Source: an uncultured Anaeroplasmataceae bacterium (GTDB lineage Bacteria > Bacillota_I > Bacilli_A > Acholeplasmatales > Anaeroplasmataceae). Taken from it: 48,282 nucleotides of DNA. Under the pieces are notes generated by a model. That model worked only from the letters and a program-made list of their open reading frames with translations, was not told the origin of the DNA and did no database searches. The translations under genes were made by a program, and so were the position numbers. This document shows, one piece after another, positions 1 to 9,726 of the stretch. Where the stretch lies: assembly GCA_934229785.1 (NCBI GenBank), contig CAKQEA010000014.1:1-48282 (forward strand), in the 5' to 3' direction. Every line of letters starts with the position of its first letter. Position 1 is the first letter of the stretch.

Positions 1-12
1 TGCTTGTCTAAA

Positions 13-41
13 TTGATTATATCAAAATAAAGAAGTATAAT
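13..41 (+). promoter_or_regulatory. Sigma-A-type promoter of the first small gene
   Basis: TTGATT (13-18) and a perfect TATAAT (36-41) are separated by 17 bp. The start codon at 91 lies about 45 nt below the expected transcription start. Confidence 0.6.
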
Positions 42-90
42 ATATGTATGAATTGTTCGTACTTTTATTATACGAATAACAGAAGGTGAT

Positions 91-453
91 TTGTTCATTA
101 AATATTTACGATATCAAACTAATTTTGAAAAATGGATCAGTTATGCCTTGAATCACATTTTTGTTGCCTTTGTTGAACTAAAAAAATATAAAGAAGTTTT
201 AAGTTTCTTGAGAATTCATTATGTTAAAGATTATTTAATAGGTATTGGTGCAATATGTGTTTTAATAACACTTTATGAATTGAAAAAAACAATTGATGAA
301 GTTAATAATTATTTAGCTGATGCAATATCAACAAAAAAGGTTGGTTTAGCTTATCGTGCAATTTATGGAAAAAATAAACTTACTGAAGATGAATATAATA
401 GTAATTTTGCTAATTATAATTATTCGTATGTTTATGAAAAATATTTAAAATGA
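91..453 (+). CDS. Small single-pass membrane protein, unknown function
   Basis: This is a 120-residue protein that I do not recognise. It starts at a TTG codon just after AGAAGGTGA, which looks like the ribosome site although it sits very close to the start. A basic, aromatic N-terminal part (about 1-45) is followed by one hydrophobic segment (about residues 48-63, rich in I, L, V and G). The polar C-terminal tail is rich in Asn and Tyr. It has its own promoter (TATAAT at 36-41) and its own terminator (473-514), so it appears to be monocistronic. Function cannot be inferred from sequence or from its neighbour, an ABC transporter. The coding call rests on the promoter, ribosome site and terminator framing the frame. 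Confidence 0.6.
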   Translation: MFIKYLRYQTNFEKWISYALNHIFVAFVELKKYKEVLSFLRIHYVKDYLIGIGAICVLITLYELKKTIDEVNNYLADAISTKKVGLAYRAIYGKNKLTEDEYNSNFANYNYSYVYEKYLK

Positions 454-472
454 AAATAGATAAATAATGTAT

Positions 473-514
473 AGTTTATAATTTTGATGTTAGCAATAAT
501 TATAAACTTTTTTT
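473..514 (+). terminator. Intrinsic terminator after the first gene
   Basis: A perfect 11-bp stem (473-483 with 498-508, arms AGTTTATAATT/AATTATAAACT) with a 14-nt loop runs into a T tract. A second, weaker dyad (AGTGAAA at 635-641, TTTCACT at 656-662) lies further down without a T tract. Confidence 0.75.
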
Positions 515-728
515 ATTCCATTAAAATTTTAATTTTGGTTTAAAATGCTTATTAAAATAACATCTGTTATTAAAGAAAAATAAGTAGTGTTTGTGATAAG
601 ATAATCCAAGCTTAAAAAACAATAAGCTTTTTATAGTGAAAATATAATTTTTTACTTTCACTCTAAATGTTTATTATTATACAAGAATATAGTATAATTA
701 ACTAAATTGACTTAGGGAGATGATATTG

Positions 729-2795
729 ATGATTGAATTGAAAAATGTTAATAAATTTTATAATTCAAATGGAGTTACAAATTTAGGTTTAAGAAATATT
801 AATTTGGAATTTAATAAAAATGAAATTGTTGCCATTACAGGTGATTCTGGAAGTGGTAAATCTACCTTATTAAATGTTATTACTAAAATTGATACTTTTG
901 ATGATGGAGAAATTTATTATAAAGGAAATGAAACATCTTATTTTTCAATTTCAGATATGGATGATTTTAGAAAAAATAAGGTTGGGTTTATTTTTCAAAA
1001 TTATAATATTATTGATTCATATACTGTTTTGGAAAATGTTATGGTTCCACTTTTACTTAGGGGATTTTCTAAAAGTGAAGCATCCATTAAGGCAAAGGAC
1101 TTGATTGATAAGGTTGGATTAACAAATAGAATTAAAAATAGAGGTAGTAAGCTATCAGGTGGTGAAAAACAAAGATGTGTTATTGCTCGTGCTTTAGCTT
1201 CTGATTGTGAAATATTAGCTTGTGATGAGCCTACAGGTAATCTTGATAGTAAAACTGGTAAGGAAATTATTGATTTAATTAAAGAAATAAGTAAGGATAA
1301 GCTTGTTTTAATTGTTACGCATGATTATTCTCTTGTTGAAGCGATTGCGACTAGAAAAATTAGGATAAGTGATGGTGAGGTTGTAGAGGATACTAGGTTT
1401 AAGGTTTTTCCTAAGGATGAGGATGAAGTCTTAGATTTGGATTATAAGCCTATGGCTAAGAAAATTAAAGCTAAGATTGCTAAAAATAATGTAATTTTTA
1501 CACCAAGAAAAACTATCTTTACTACTTTAATTTTCTTTGTTATCTTCTTTATTACTATTTTTTTATTTCAATTAGTCTATTATTCAAATCAATCTATGGA
1601 TGTTGATAATATTTATTTGAATCACCAAAGTGATAGATGCTATATCTATACGAAGGATAGATGTGAAATTGATAAGAATGAAATTTCAAAAATTTCAGAT
1701 AAATATGTTATTAATCCTTTTTATGAGGATAAGGATACTATATTGGATTTTTCTAGTGATTTATATAGTTACTATTCACATAGAGGCTTTTACGCTAAAT
1801 ATCCTACGAATTATAAGATGATAGATGGAAGACTACCAAATGATGGTGAAAAAGAGGTATTTCTTATTATTCCTAAAGGATATATTAATTCATTAGATAA
1901 TATCAAAAGTTTTAATTATCTTAATGTATGGAAAGATAAATATCATGTTGTAGGGTATGCTCAATCAAATACTTATGATGATAATTTTGTTGTTAGTGGT
2001 AATGATGATTTATTAAATACTATAAGAAATTCATTTACAACTATTCAAACAACAATTAATATTGATAAGGAGACAATTAATGTTAAGGCCTCTATATCTA
2101 ATAATGTTGATTTACTTAAGATATGTTTACCTAAAAAATATGAAGGTATGAATCTAAGTATTTTTTCAACTATTAATGATTTATATAATTTTTCAGACTA
2201 TGAGGTTAAGTATTACAATGGTAGTTCAATTTCTGTTGAGGCAAATTTTACTAATATTTTAAATAAGTATAGCTTTGAAGCAAGTATTTATAGTTCAAAT
2301 ATATCTAAGGTTAAAAAATCTATTAAGGCTTTAGGCTATCAAATTGATATTCCATCAAAGCTTGATAATGGTGAAACCATTAATACATTTGTCAATAATT
2401 TAACAGGCTATTTATCTATTATTGCTTGTAGCCTGCTACTTGTCATTGTTTTCTTTATTACTTATTTTATTTTAGCTAAGGTTTATTCTTCTAAGAAAAA
2501 TGATTATGAGATTTTAAGAACTCTTGGTATTACTCAAAGCGATATGAAAACCATAGTATATTATGAGGTATTTATGGTTGGTTGTATGGGACTTGCATTA
2601 GGCTTTTTAAGTGCTTTAATTATAATGTATAGTATTATAGAGTTAAACGTATTGGTCCCTATTAAATTTGTTACTATTATTATTTATTTGTTAGTTTCAT
2701 TACTATTCATTTATAAAATTGGTAAGAGATTTAATAGAAGGCTATTTAAGTTTAGTGTTGTTAGCAGCTTGAAGGGAGATGATTTCTTTGATTAA
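729..2795 (+). CDS. MacB/FtsX-type ABC transporter, fused ATPase-permease
   Basis: One chain carries an ABC ATPase and an FtsX-like permease. The ATPase (about residues 1-220) has Walker A GDSGSGKS, Q-loop FIFQN, signature LSGGEKQR, Walker B ILACDEPTGNLD and a switch His in VTHD. A linker leads to a first membrane helix (about 260-285), a large extracytoplasmic domain, and three C-terminal helices, with the FtsX-like motif EILRTLGITQSD after the second helix. This is MacB topology with the ATPase at the N terminus. I place the start at ATG 729, nine bases after AGGGAG (714-719); an in-frame ATG at 720 touches that site and is less likely. It overlaps the next ABC gene, so the two probably form one transporter. 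The family exports or extracts peptides, lipoproteins or antibiotics from the membrane; the substrate here is unknown. Confidence 0.85.
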   Translation: MIELKNVNKFYNSNGVTNLGLRNINLEFNKNEIVAITGDSGSGKSTLLNVITKIDTFDDGEIYYKGNETSYFSISDMDDFRKNKVGFIFQNYNIIDSYTVLENVMVPLLLRGFSKSEASIKAKDLIDKVGLTNRIKNRGSKLSGGEKQRCVIARALASDCEILACDEPTGNLDSKTGKEIIDLIKEISKDKLVLIVTHDYSLVEAIATRKIRISDGEVVEDTRFKVFPKDEDEVLDLDYKPMAKKIKAKIAKNNVIFTPRKTIFTTLIFFVIFFITIFLFQLVYYSNQSMDVDNIYLNHQSDRCYIYTKDRCEIDKNEISKISDKYVINPFYEDKDTILDFSSDLYSYYSHRGFYAKYPTNYKMIDGRLPNDGEKEVFLIIPKGYINSLDNIKSFNYLNVWKDKYHVVGYAQSNTYDDNFVVSGNDDLLNTIRNSFTTIQTTINIDKETINVKASISNNVDLLKICLPKKYEGMNLSIFSTINDLYNFSDYEVKYYNGSSISVEANFTNILNKYSFEASIYSSNISKVKKSIKALGYQIDIPSKLDNGETINTFVNNLTGYLSIIACSLLLVIVFFITYFILAKVYSSKKNDYEILRTLGITQSDMKTIVYYEVFMVGCMGLALGFLSALIIMYSIIELNVLVPIKFVTIIIYLLVSLLFIYKIGKRFNRRLFKFSVVSSLKGDDFFD

Positions 2796-5439
2796 GATTA
2801 ATAATTTAAATAAATATTATAATAAATCTAAGAACAATGAAATTCATGTTATTAATGATGCAAATCTTGAGCTTCCTTCAACAGGACTTGTATGCTTTAT
2901 CGGTAAAAGTGGTAGTGGTAAAACTACATTGTTAAACACTATTGGTGGTTTGGATAAGACAAATAGTGGTAGTATTTTTTATGATGACTTAGACTTTAAT
3001 AAATATAATATGCATACTATTGATTGTTATCGTAAGAATAATATTGGCTATGTATTTCAAAATTATTTACTTCTTGAAAATAAATCTATATATGATAATT
3101 TAAGAATAGCTTTAGAGGTAATTGGAGTTTATGATGAAATAGAGCAACAAAAAAGAATTGAGTATGTTTTGAAATCTGTAGGACTTTTTAAATATCGAAA
3201 GAAGCTTGCTAGTAAGCTATCAGGTGGACAGCAACAGCGTGTTAGTATTGCTAGATGCTTACTTAAGGAATGTAAGATTATTATTGCTGATGAACCAACT
3301 GGAAACTTAGATAGTGAAAATACAGTTGAAATAATGAATATTTTAAAGAAAATATCGCAAAAAACCTTAGTTTTAGTTGTTACACACAATAAGGATGTCG
3401 CAAGCTTTTATGCTGATAGAATTATTGAGCTTAAGGATGGATGTATTATTAGTGATACAGAAGGCGAAAATAAAAATGAGTTAAATATTCAAAATGATAG
3501 AAAAATATATTTGCAGGATTTAAATCAAAGTAATATTGAAAATAATGATATTTCTCTTAGCATATATAAGGATGATTCTATAGATAACTTTGATTTGAAG
3601 GTTGTTGTAAAAAATGGTACTATATTTTTAGAATCAACAATGCCTTTAGTAATTGCTAGACAGAGCAATATTGAGTTAATTGATGATCATTACAAGCATT
3701 TAGAACAAAATCAAATTAAAGATTATGATTTTGATATTTCATTTTATAACAGTGATAATAAAAATAATGTCTTTAAATTGTTTTTTCAAGCATTAAATAA
3801 GTCCTTTATTTCTTTTCTTAATGTTAGAAAAAAAGAAAAGGTATTTCATGTGTTTTTCTTTTTTATTGGTGTTTTTCTTGCTGTTTGTGCAATTTTGTAT
3901 AAGGAATCAAGCTATTTTGATGATTCAGGATATAGTAGTGAATCTAATGTTTATTGTATTTTAAATACTACTCCAAAATATTATGGCTCTCAATATGTCA
4001 GTCATGTAGACATTGATAATATTATTGACAATAATTATATTTCAAAAATATATGATGGAGATGCTCATCATAATCTTTTTTCTTATAAATATAATTCAAG
4101 TAGAACAGAAGAGGTTATTTTTACTACTTACTATTATCCATTATCAAAGGTTAGTTCAAATAAATATCTTGCTTTTAATAATGATATTGGTAATGTTGTT
4201 GTTAGTAAAAATATTGCTGATAAAATACTTAGTAAGGTTGATATATTAACTGATTATTCTAGTTTAATTGGCTTAAGCATTGGTGATTTATATGAGGAAA
4301 CATTTGATTTTGTTATAAGTGGCGTCATTGATTCAAATGCTAATTCTTTATATTTTGATGATTTCTTTTATTATTATAAAATATTTAGTAATCCTAATTA
4401 TAGTTATTCTGAAAGTAAATTTAATCTTGTAGGATATAGAAATGCATTTGATGTTACTATAACAAGTGGAAGAGATATTGAAAATGAATTTGAAATTTTA
4501 TCAAATGAAACATTTGCTAAAATAAATGATCGTATTACTTATGGTGACAATACATATTTAGTTGTTGGGCTATATAGTGATTTAGATGATTATAAAATTT
4601 TGGCAAATTCAAATGAAATAATTGGTTGTACTGTTAATTTTCAAGGAAATTCAATAGCTCAATATTTAAAATATGAAAGTGTTATTAGTAATAGCGTTTT
4701 TGATTATGAAATTGATAAAACAAGAGATCCTTTATCAAGAGATGCTATAAATGATAATGAGGTAATTGTTGATGTTAATTCAAATTTTAATATAGGCGAA
4801 CAGGTTTTTGTTAATGGCCTAACCTTAAATATTGTTGGATATTTTAAATCAAAAGATATGTCAACCTTAAATTGTTTTTTTATAGCTAATAATAATACAT
4901 CTATGAAGGTGCTAATGCACAATGTTTATGTACCAACCTTTGAAATTGTCTCTAATGCTAAGGCAAATATTTCAAATCAACTTATTATAACGCAATATGA
5001 ATGTATGCGTTTAATTGATTATAATTACTCAAAGGATACAAAAAATGTTATTCTTATCCTAACTATTATTTTGTTTGCAATTTCAGTGATTTACATTTAT
5101 TTTTCAACTAGAAGCAGAATGATATCTCAAATTAAGGATATTGGAGTATATCGTTCAATTGGAGCAACTAGGATGTCTATTATTAAAAAATATATTGCTG
5201 ATATATTTACTTACACAACGCTTACAACATTATTAGGCTATGTAATAACTATTGTAATTTATTCTTTAATAGATTCTAAAATGTCTATATTACTTAGTAA
5301 AAGCATTTATTTACCAATAGGTGTTTATTTACTTGGTGTTTTAGTGCTTTATTTAGTTAATATTATTTTTGGAATAATCCCTGTTTTAAATTTGCTAAGA
5401 AAAACACCTGCAGAAATTAATGCTAAATATGATATATAA
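2788..5439 (+). CDS. Second MacB/FtsX-type ABC transporter fusion
   Basis: About 883 residues with the same layout as the upstream gene. The ATPase has Walker A GKSGSGKT, signature LSGGQQQR, Walker B IIADEPTGNLD and VTHN. A spacer of about 130 residues precedes a hydrophobic helix (near 365-385), then a large outer domain of about 400 residues, and three C-terminal helices with the FtsX-type sequence DIGVYRSIGATR. The start is probably TTG 2788, nine bases after AGGGAG (2773-2778), copying the spacing of the upstream gene; an ATG at 2779 abuts the ribosome site. The gene overlaps its neighbour by 8 bp, which suggests translational coupling and a heterodimeric transporter. Bacitracin- or lantibiotic-resistance exporters are possible relatives, but no sensor kinase or regulator lies beside it. 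Substrate unknown. Confidence 0.85.
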   Translation: MIKINNLNKYYNKSKNNEIHVINDANLELPSTGLVCFIGKSGSGKTTLLNTIGGLDKTNSGSIFYDDLDFNKYNMHTIDCYRKNNIGYVFQNYLLLENKSIYDNLRIALEVIGVYDEIEQQKRIEYVLKSVGLFKYRKKLASKLSGGQQQRVSIARCLLKECKIIIADEPTGNLDSENTVEIMNILKKISQKTLVLVVTHNKDVASFYADRIIELKDGCIISDTEGENKNELNIQNDRKIYLQDLNQSNIENNDISLSIYKDDSIDNFDLKVVVKNGTIFLESTMPLVIARQSNIELIDDHYKHLEQNQIKDYDFDISFYNSDNKNNVFKLFFQALNKSFISFLNVRKKEKVFHVFFFFIGVFLAVCAILYKESSYFDDSGYSSESNVYCILNTTPKYYGSQYVSHVDIDNIIDNNYISKIYDGDAHHNLFSYKYNSSRTEEVIFTTYYYPLSKVSSNKYLAFNNDIGNVVVSKNIADKILSKVDILTDYSSLIGLSIGDLYEETFDFVISGVIDSNANSLYFDDFFYYYKIFSNPNYSYSESKFNLVGYRNAFDVTITSGRDIENEFEILSNETFAKINDRITYGDNTYLVVGLYSDLDDYKILANSNEIIGCTVNFQGNSIAQYLKYESVISNSVFDYEIDKTRDPLSRDAINDNEVIVDVNSNFNIGEQVFVNGLTLNIVGYFKSKDMSTLNCFFIANNNTSMKVLMHNVYVPTFEIVSNAKANISNQLIITQYECMRLIDYNYSKDTKNVILILTIILFAISVIYIYFSTRSRMISQIKDIGVYRSIGATRMSIIKKYIADIFTYTTLTTLLGYVITIVIYSLIDSKMSILLSKSIYLPIGVYLLGVLVLYLVNIIFGIIPVLNLLRKTPAEINAKYDI

Positions 5440-5474
5440 TTAAAGAACAAAAGTTTTTTGTATTTAATTCATTT

Positions 5475-5509
5475 GCCTATAAAGTATGAACTTTATAGGT
5501 ATTTTTGTT
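5475..5509 (+). terminator. Terminator of the ABC operon
   Basis: A perfect 9-bp stem CCTATAAAG (5476-5484) / CTTTATAGG (5491-5499) with a 6-nt loop is followed by a T-rich tail. Confidence 0.8.
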
Positions 5510-5540
5510 TTATCTATCATATAATTAATAGGTGATTATA

Positions 5541-7448
5541 TTGAATTTAAAAACATTAACTAAAAGAATAACAATTGTTATATTTATCTTTATTTTTTTA
5601 TTTTTAGCTATAGTTATAAAAATGGGCTATATTTCGTTTTTTCAAGCAAATTGGATAAATAATAAGGCTTATAAGCTTTGGAGTCGAGAAATACCTGTTT
5701 CTACATCAAGAGGATTAATTTTAGATCGAAATGGTAAGGTAATTGTAGGTAATAAGCTATACTATACAATTTGTTCAATCAATAAACAAATAAAAAATAA
5801 AGAAGATGCTGCAATAAGGATTGCTAGGGTTTTAGATTGTGATGATGATTTAATTTTAAAGCATTTAAATAAAAATAATTCAATTGAGGTTATTAAGCCT
5901 GAGGGTAGAAGAATAGATGAGGAAAAAGCAAAAGAGATAGTGAAATTAAATATAGATGGAATATATATAACACCTGATGAAAAAAGAGATTATCCATATG
6001 GTAGTATGCTTGGTAGTGTTGTTGGCTTTTGTGGAATAGATAATAATGGATTATCAGGAATAGAATTAAAATATGATGAATATTTACAAAGTCAAAAGGG
6101 TGCATCCTTAATATATACTGATGCTAAAGGAAATTTAATGCATGATATGATAAATGAATACAAGGATCCTACAAGTGGGATGAATGTTTATTTAACAATA
6201 GACATAGAGCTTCAAAAAATAATGGATGCAGTCATTAATGAAGCAATAGATATGTATAATCCTGATTCTGTAATGGGACTAATGGTATCAGCTAAAACTG
6301 GTGAAATACTGGCAATGACTTCATATCCGTATTTTGAACCATCACATTATGCTGATTACGATCCTGAAATTTATAATAGAATTCTACCAATTTTTAAACA
6401 GTTTGAATTAGGATCTACATTTAAAATTATTACCTATTCAGCAGCATTAAATGAAGGATTATTTGATTTGAATGAGCATATTTATTGCACAGGAAGTAGA
6501 GTTGTTGGGAATAGAAAAATAAGATGCTGGAAAAGTGGAGGTCATGGCTCGCAAACATTTTTAGAGGCAATTCAAAATTCATGTAACTGTGCTTTTATGG
6601 AGCTTGGTAGAAGATTAGGAACTACTAAATTCTATCAATATTTAGATTTATATGGAATGACTAAAAAAACAGGAATAGATTTAGTAGGTGAAGGAACTCC
6701 AATTGTCGTAAAAAAAGAAAATTGCAATGAGGTTGAGCTGGCTACTCAAAGTTTTGGGCAGGCTAGTGCGTATACACCTATTGAATTATCTATGGCTGCG
6801 ATAGCTAGTGTAAATGGTGGAGAATTATTAAAACCATATATTTTAAAGCAACTTGAGACTGCAGGTGGAGAAATTGTCTATGAAAATAAAAGGGTAGTAA
6901 AAAATGAGGTAATTAGTAAAAAAACATCAGATTTAATGAAATATGCATTAGAATGTGTTTGTGCTTTAGGTACAGGAAGAAATGCCTTTATTGAGGGATA
7001 TCGAATTGGTGGTAAAACCGGTACAGCTCAGGTTATTAGCAGTACTGGTGGTTATGAAAGTGGTCATTATATATTATCATTTTTAGGCATGGCACCAATG
7101 AATGATCCAGAAATATTATGCTATTTAGCTATTGATAAACCAAAAGGCTGTACTCAATATGGTGGAGTTGTTGCTGCCCCGCTTGTTGGTAAAATCATGG
7201 AACAATCACTTCAAGCATTAGGGATAAAAAGAGATTATGAAAATCAAATAGATAAAAATTTAAGGTGGTTTTTAGATACGCCTACTTATAAGGTTGATAA
7301 TTATATAGGTAAAACTAAAAAGGAAATAAAGCTTAATCAATTTTATAAATATGTATTTTATGGTGAAGGAAATAATGTTATTTTTCAATCACCAGATGCA
7401 GGGGAGAAGATAAAGGAAGGAGATACTATATTACTTTATATGGGATAA
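5541..7448 (+). CDS. Class B penicillin-binding protein with PASTA domain (SpoVD/PBP2-like)
   Basis: D,D-transpeptidase that cross-links peptidoglycan, anchored in the membrane by an N-terminal helix (about residues 10-28). A PBP dimerisation domain follows (motif SRGLILDRNG near 57-66). The transpeptidase has all three active-site motifs: S292-T-F-K295, S347-C-N349 and K491-T-G493. One PASTA-like domain closes the protein (about 575-635). The length of 635 residues fits SpoVD/PBP2B-type proteins. The start is read as TTG 5541, five bases after AGGTGA (5530-5535); a GTG at 5532 lies within that site. The gene stands alone rather than in a division cluster, so an elongation, division or sporulation role cannot be chosen from context. 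Confidence 0.88.
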   Translation: MNLKTLTKRITIVIFIFIFLFLAIVIKMGYISFFQANWINNKAYKLWSREIPVSTSRGLILDRNGKVIVGNKLYYTICSINKQIKNKEDAAIRIARVLDCDDDLILKHLNKNNSIEVIKPEGRRIDEEKAKEIVKLNIDGIYITPDEKRDYPYGSMLGSVVGFCGIDNNGLSGIELKYDEYLQSQKGASLIYTDAKGNLMHDMINEYKDPTSGMNVYLTIDIELQKIMDAVINEAIDMYNPDSVMGLMVSAKTGEILAMTSYPYFEPSHYADYDPEIYNRILPIFKQFELGSTFKIITYSAALNEGLFDLNEHIYCTGSRVVGNRKIRCWKSGGHGSQTFLEAIQNSCNCAFMELGRRLGTTKFYQYLDLYGMTKKTGIDLVGEGTPIVVKKENCNEVELATQSFGQASAYTPIELSMAAIASVNGGELLKPYILKQLETAGGEIVYENKRVVKNEVISKKTSDLMKYALECVCALGTGRNAFIEGYRIGGKTGTAQVISSTGGYESGHYILSFLGMAPMNDPEILCYLAIDKPKGCTQYGGVVAAPLVGKIMEQSLQALGIKRDYENQIDKNLRWFLDTPTYKVDNYIGKTKKEIKLNQFYKYVFYGEGNNVIFQSPDAGEKIKEGDTILLYMG

Positions 7449-7462
7449 AATTATAATATGAT

Positions 7463-7498
7463 TTTTTGGTTATATTGCCTATTAGGTATAACCAAAAA
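7463..7498 (+). repeat. Long perfect inverted repeat after the PBP gene
   Basis: A 12-bp perfect stem (7463-7474 with 7487-7498) encloses a 12-nt loop that itself holds CCTA-T-TAGG. The T run lies at the start of the left arm and the A run at the end of the right arm, so it is not a classical intrinsic terminator on either strand. The inner sequence GCCTATTAGGTATAAC (7477-7492) recurs at 9878-9893. Confidence 0.6.
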
Positions 7499-7642
7499 TG
7501 TTAAATAATAATGAATTTATTGCTTATTTACTATGATTCCCCTTTAAATTAGACTAAAATCTTTAGATAAATTGCTTATTTTTCTTTTATTTTGAGTTTA
7601 AATATATAAATGAGTACTAATATTTTTTTGTGGGTTATATAT

Positions 7643-8596
7643 ATGGATTTAATAAAGATAGGTGCTTTTCTTCAATCACTTAGGAAAGCTAAAGGCTTAA
7701 GACAAGCAGATGTTGCTGAATATTTTGGTGTCAGTAATAAGACGGTTTCTAAATGGGAATGTGGGGAATCCTTACCAGAAATACCACTTCTTAAAGCATT
7801 AGCAAATTATTATGATGTAACTGTTGATGAAATACTTAATGGTCAAAAAAATGGTGAAATTAAAAATAATTATATACATAATGATGAGTATTTTGCTAGA
7901 AAAGCTTAAAAAACAAGCTTTATGGATAAGGATTCCATCATTTGTTTTAGCATTTAGCTTTATTATGTTGTTACTTTTGGGATACACATTATATAGAAGT
8001 GATGTTGGATGCTTTAGCGGATTGGTCATCCTATTTATTGCACTTTGTTTATTTATTATAGGCAAATACAATGAACCAGCAATTAGTGATTTATCTGATA
8101 ATGTTATTTCTAAAATTAAAAGAAGGAAATATTTATTTAATCTAATATTCATTTCAGCAACATAGGTTTAACTATACTTTATATTTTATTTTATTTTCTC
8201 TCAACAAATGGATTTATGGTTTTATTATTCAGTGACTTCTTAAGCGTAACAATCATAGATGCTATAGCCGTTATAATTTTTGATTTTTTAATTTATTACC
8301 TATTGAAGATTAAAGACAAAAGTACTTTTAATTTTATGTCAATTCATGATGTTATTGTAGTTATTATAATTTTAGATATTATAATGATAATAAGAAAGAA
8401 GAAATTGTTTATTTATGAAATTGTTACTCTAGTTATTCTATTATTTTGCTATGTAGTATGGAAACTAAATTATTATGATAGTGATTATTATTTGTTTGGT
8501 GTTATTTTTTACTTTGTTTTTATTCCCATTGTAATAGCATATAGAGTTACTTTTGAAATAATAGATGTTAAGAAAGAGAAACAAAATAAAGAATAA
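7643..8596 (+). pseudogene. XRE-family membrane-bound regulator, broken by two frameshifts
   Basis: An XRE helix-turn-helix (motifs LRKAKGLRQADVAEYFGVS and SKWECGESLPEIPLL) runs to a stop at 7909. The protein then continues in the +1 frame from about 7905 (KLKKQALWIRIPSF, then hydrophobic helices) to a stop at 8165. It resumes in the original frame (NIGLTILYILFYFLS and more helices) to 8596. Joined, the parts give one plausible protein of about 315 residues: DNA-binding head plus roughly six membrane segments, a known layout for XRE regulators. The first shift fits one extra A in the A run at 7904-7907; the second fits a lost base near 8155-8165. The two indels compensate, so assembly or sequencing error must be excluded. 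The start ATG 7643 has only a weak ribosome site; ATG 7610 is an alternative. Confidence 0.75.
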
Positions 8597-8684
8597 GTTA
8601 AAAAAATAAATCATTATCTAATATAGATTAAAAAGTTTGTGGTGAATTTGGTTTTATTAATAATATTATTTTACGCCATTTTAT

Positions 8685-8727
8685 AGTGACCACCTAAAGA
8701 GACTTTAAGTGTTCACTTTATTTTTGG
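8685..8727 (+). terminator. Probable terminator upstream of surE
   Basis: Arms 8685-8699 and 8703-8717 pair at 13 of 15 positions around a very short loop, followed by T-rich sequence. It would end transcripts from the broken regulator. Confidence 0.6.
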
Positions 8728-8807
8728 CTTTTTTTAATTATTTATTATTATTTTAAAAAGATTAAATATATGTTATTATTAATATCGGTTTAAACGAGGT
8801 GTTTAAT

Positions 8808-9536
8808 TTGAATATTTTAGTTACAAATGATGATGGAATAGAAGCCATTGGAATAAAAATACTTGCTTCAAAATTGAAAAAATACGGAAATGTATATGTT
8901 GTTGCCCCAAATAAGCATATGAGTGGTGCTAGTCATTCATTTAAGCTTAGCCCAATAAGCTGTGTGCCTGCTAAATTTGATGATGAGATTATTGCTTTTC
9001 ATTCATCAGGTACACCTGTTGATTGTGTTAGAATTGGTAATGCTTTGATTGATGTTAATTTTGATGTGGCTTTTTCTGGTGTTAATAGTGGTTTAAATGT
9101 TGGGACAGACATTTTGTATTCTGGTACAGTAGGCGCTGCAAGAGAGGCTTTAATTGAGGGGATTCCTAGTGTAGCAATTAGTACTGATTTTGATTCCTTT
9201 GAAATTGTTAATTCTGAGCTTGATGATGTTTTAAGATTAATTTTTGAAAATAAATTGTATTCTAAAAATTATGTTTTAAATATTAATTTTCCTACTAAAG
9301 AATATAAAAATTCACAGGGAGTAAAAGCTGCAATTCAAGGTATTAAAGTTTTTAAAACAAAGTTTAATATAGATATTGATAATGTTTATAAGCAGGAGGA
9401 TCAAGAATGTATTTTAGATGATAATTCATTAACTGATGTTTATTTAACAAAAAATGGCTTTATTAGTCTTACTCCACTTAAAATTGAACAAACTGATTTT
9501 GATAGTTTAAGTATAATCAAGAATGCAATTGAGTAG
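8808..9536 (+). CDS. surE: 5'/3'-nucleotidase SurE
   Basis: Metal-dependent nucleoside monophosphate phosphatase of the SurE family, cytoplasmic. The N terminus ILVTNDDGI carries the metal-binding Asp pair (D8, D9). APNKHMSGASHSF with S39 and the later GVNSGLNVG segment are further family motifs, and the length of 242 residues is usual. I set the start at TTG 8808, six bases after GAGGTG (8796-8801), because it gives the typical short N terminus (MNILVTNDDG). A GTG at 8799 lies within the ribosome site. The gene is monocistronic; upstream is a terminator, and downstream, right after the stop, begins a 20-nt direct repeat (9537-9556). Confidence 0.92.
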   Translation: MNILVTNDDGIEAIGIKILASKLKKYGNVYVVAPNKHMSGASHSFKLSPISCVPAKFDDEIIAFHSSGTPVDCVRIGNALIDVNFDVAFSGVNSGLNVGTDILYSGTVGAAREALIEGIPSVAISTDFDSFEIVNSELDDVLRLIFENKLYSKNYVLNINFPTKEYKNSQGVKAAIQGIKVFKTKFNIDIDNVYKQEDQECILDDNSLTDVYLTKNGFISLTPLKIEQTDFDSLSIIKNAIE

Positions 9537-9556
9537 TTTATTATAGATATATTTTA
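9537..9556 (+). repeat. Direct repeat, copy 1, flanking the small-RNA locus
   Basis: TTTATTATAGATATATTTTA starts at the base after the surE stop codon and is repeated without mismatch at 9829-9848. Confidence 0.8.
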
Positions 9557-9631
9557 AGTTTTCTTTATGAGAAAAATTTGATTTTATCACAAATATAATC
9601 AATAATTTAGTATATCTCAAATAATTATAGC

Positions 9632-9653
9632 AGCGGAATTTACTTTTACAATT
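9632..9653 (+). repeat. 22-nt dispersed repeat, copy 1
   Basis: The sequence beginning AGCGGAATTTACTTTTAC is identical over 22 nt at 32447-32468. It contains a GCGG core unusual for spacers this AT-rich. Confidence 0.75.
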
Positions 9654-9666
9654 AAAGAAAAATTAA

Positions 9667-9687
9667 AAGATGCAAAATTTGCATCTT
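9667..9687 (+). promoter_or_regulatory. Perfect palindrome next to the small-RNA promoter; possible operator
   Basis: AAGATGCAAA and TTTGCATCTT are perfect 10-bp arms around one central A. The dyad ends five bases before the putative -35 box at 9693 and has no T tract, so an operator is more likely than a terminator. Confidence 0.5.
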
Positions 9688-9692
9688 AATAG

Positions 9693-9720
9693 TTGGAATT
9701 TTTTAAAAATCGAATATAAT
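9693..9720 (+). promoter_or_regulatory. Promoter of the small RNA
   Basis: TTGGAA (9693-9698), 16-bp spacer, TATAAT (9715-9720). The predicted transcription start is around 9727. Confidence 0.6.
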
Positions 9721-9726
9721 AAAAGT

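Noticed and set aside
7463..7498. Terminator of the PBP gene
   Set aside because: The stem is excellent but the T tract precedes it and an A run follows, so it fails as an intrinsic terminator on either strand.
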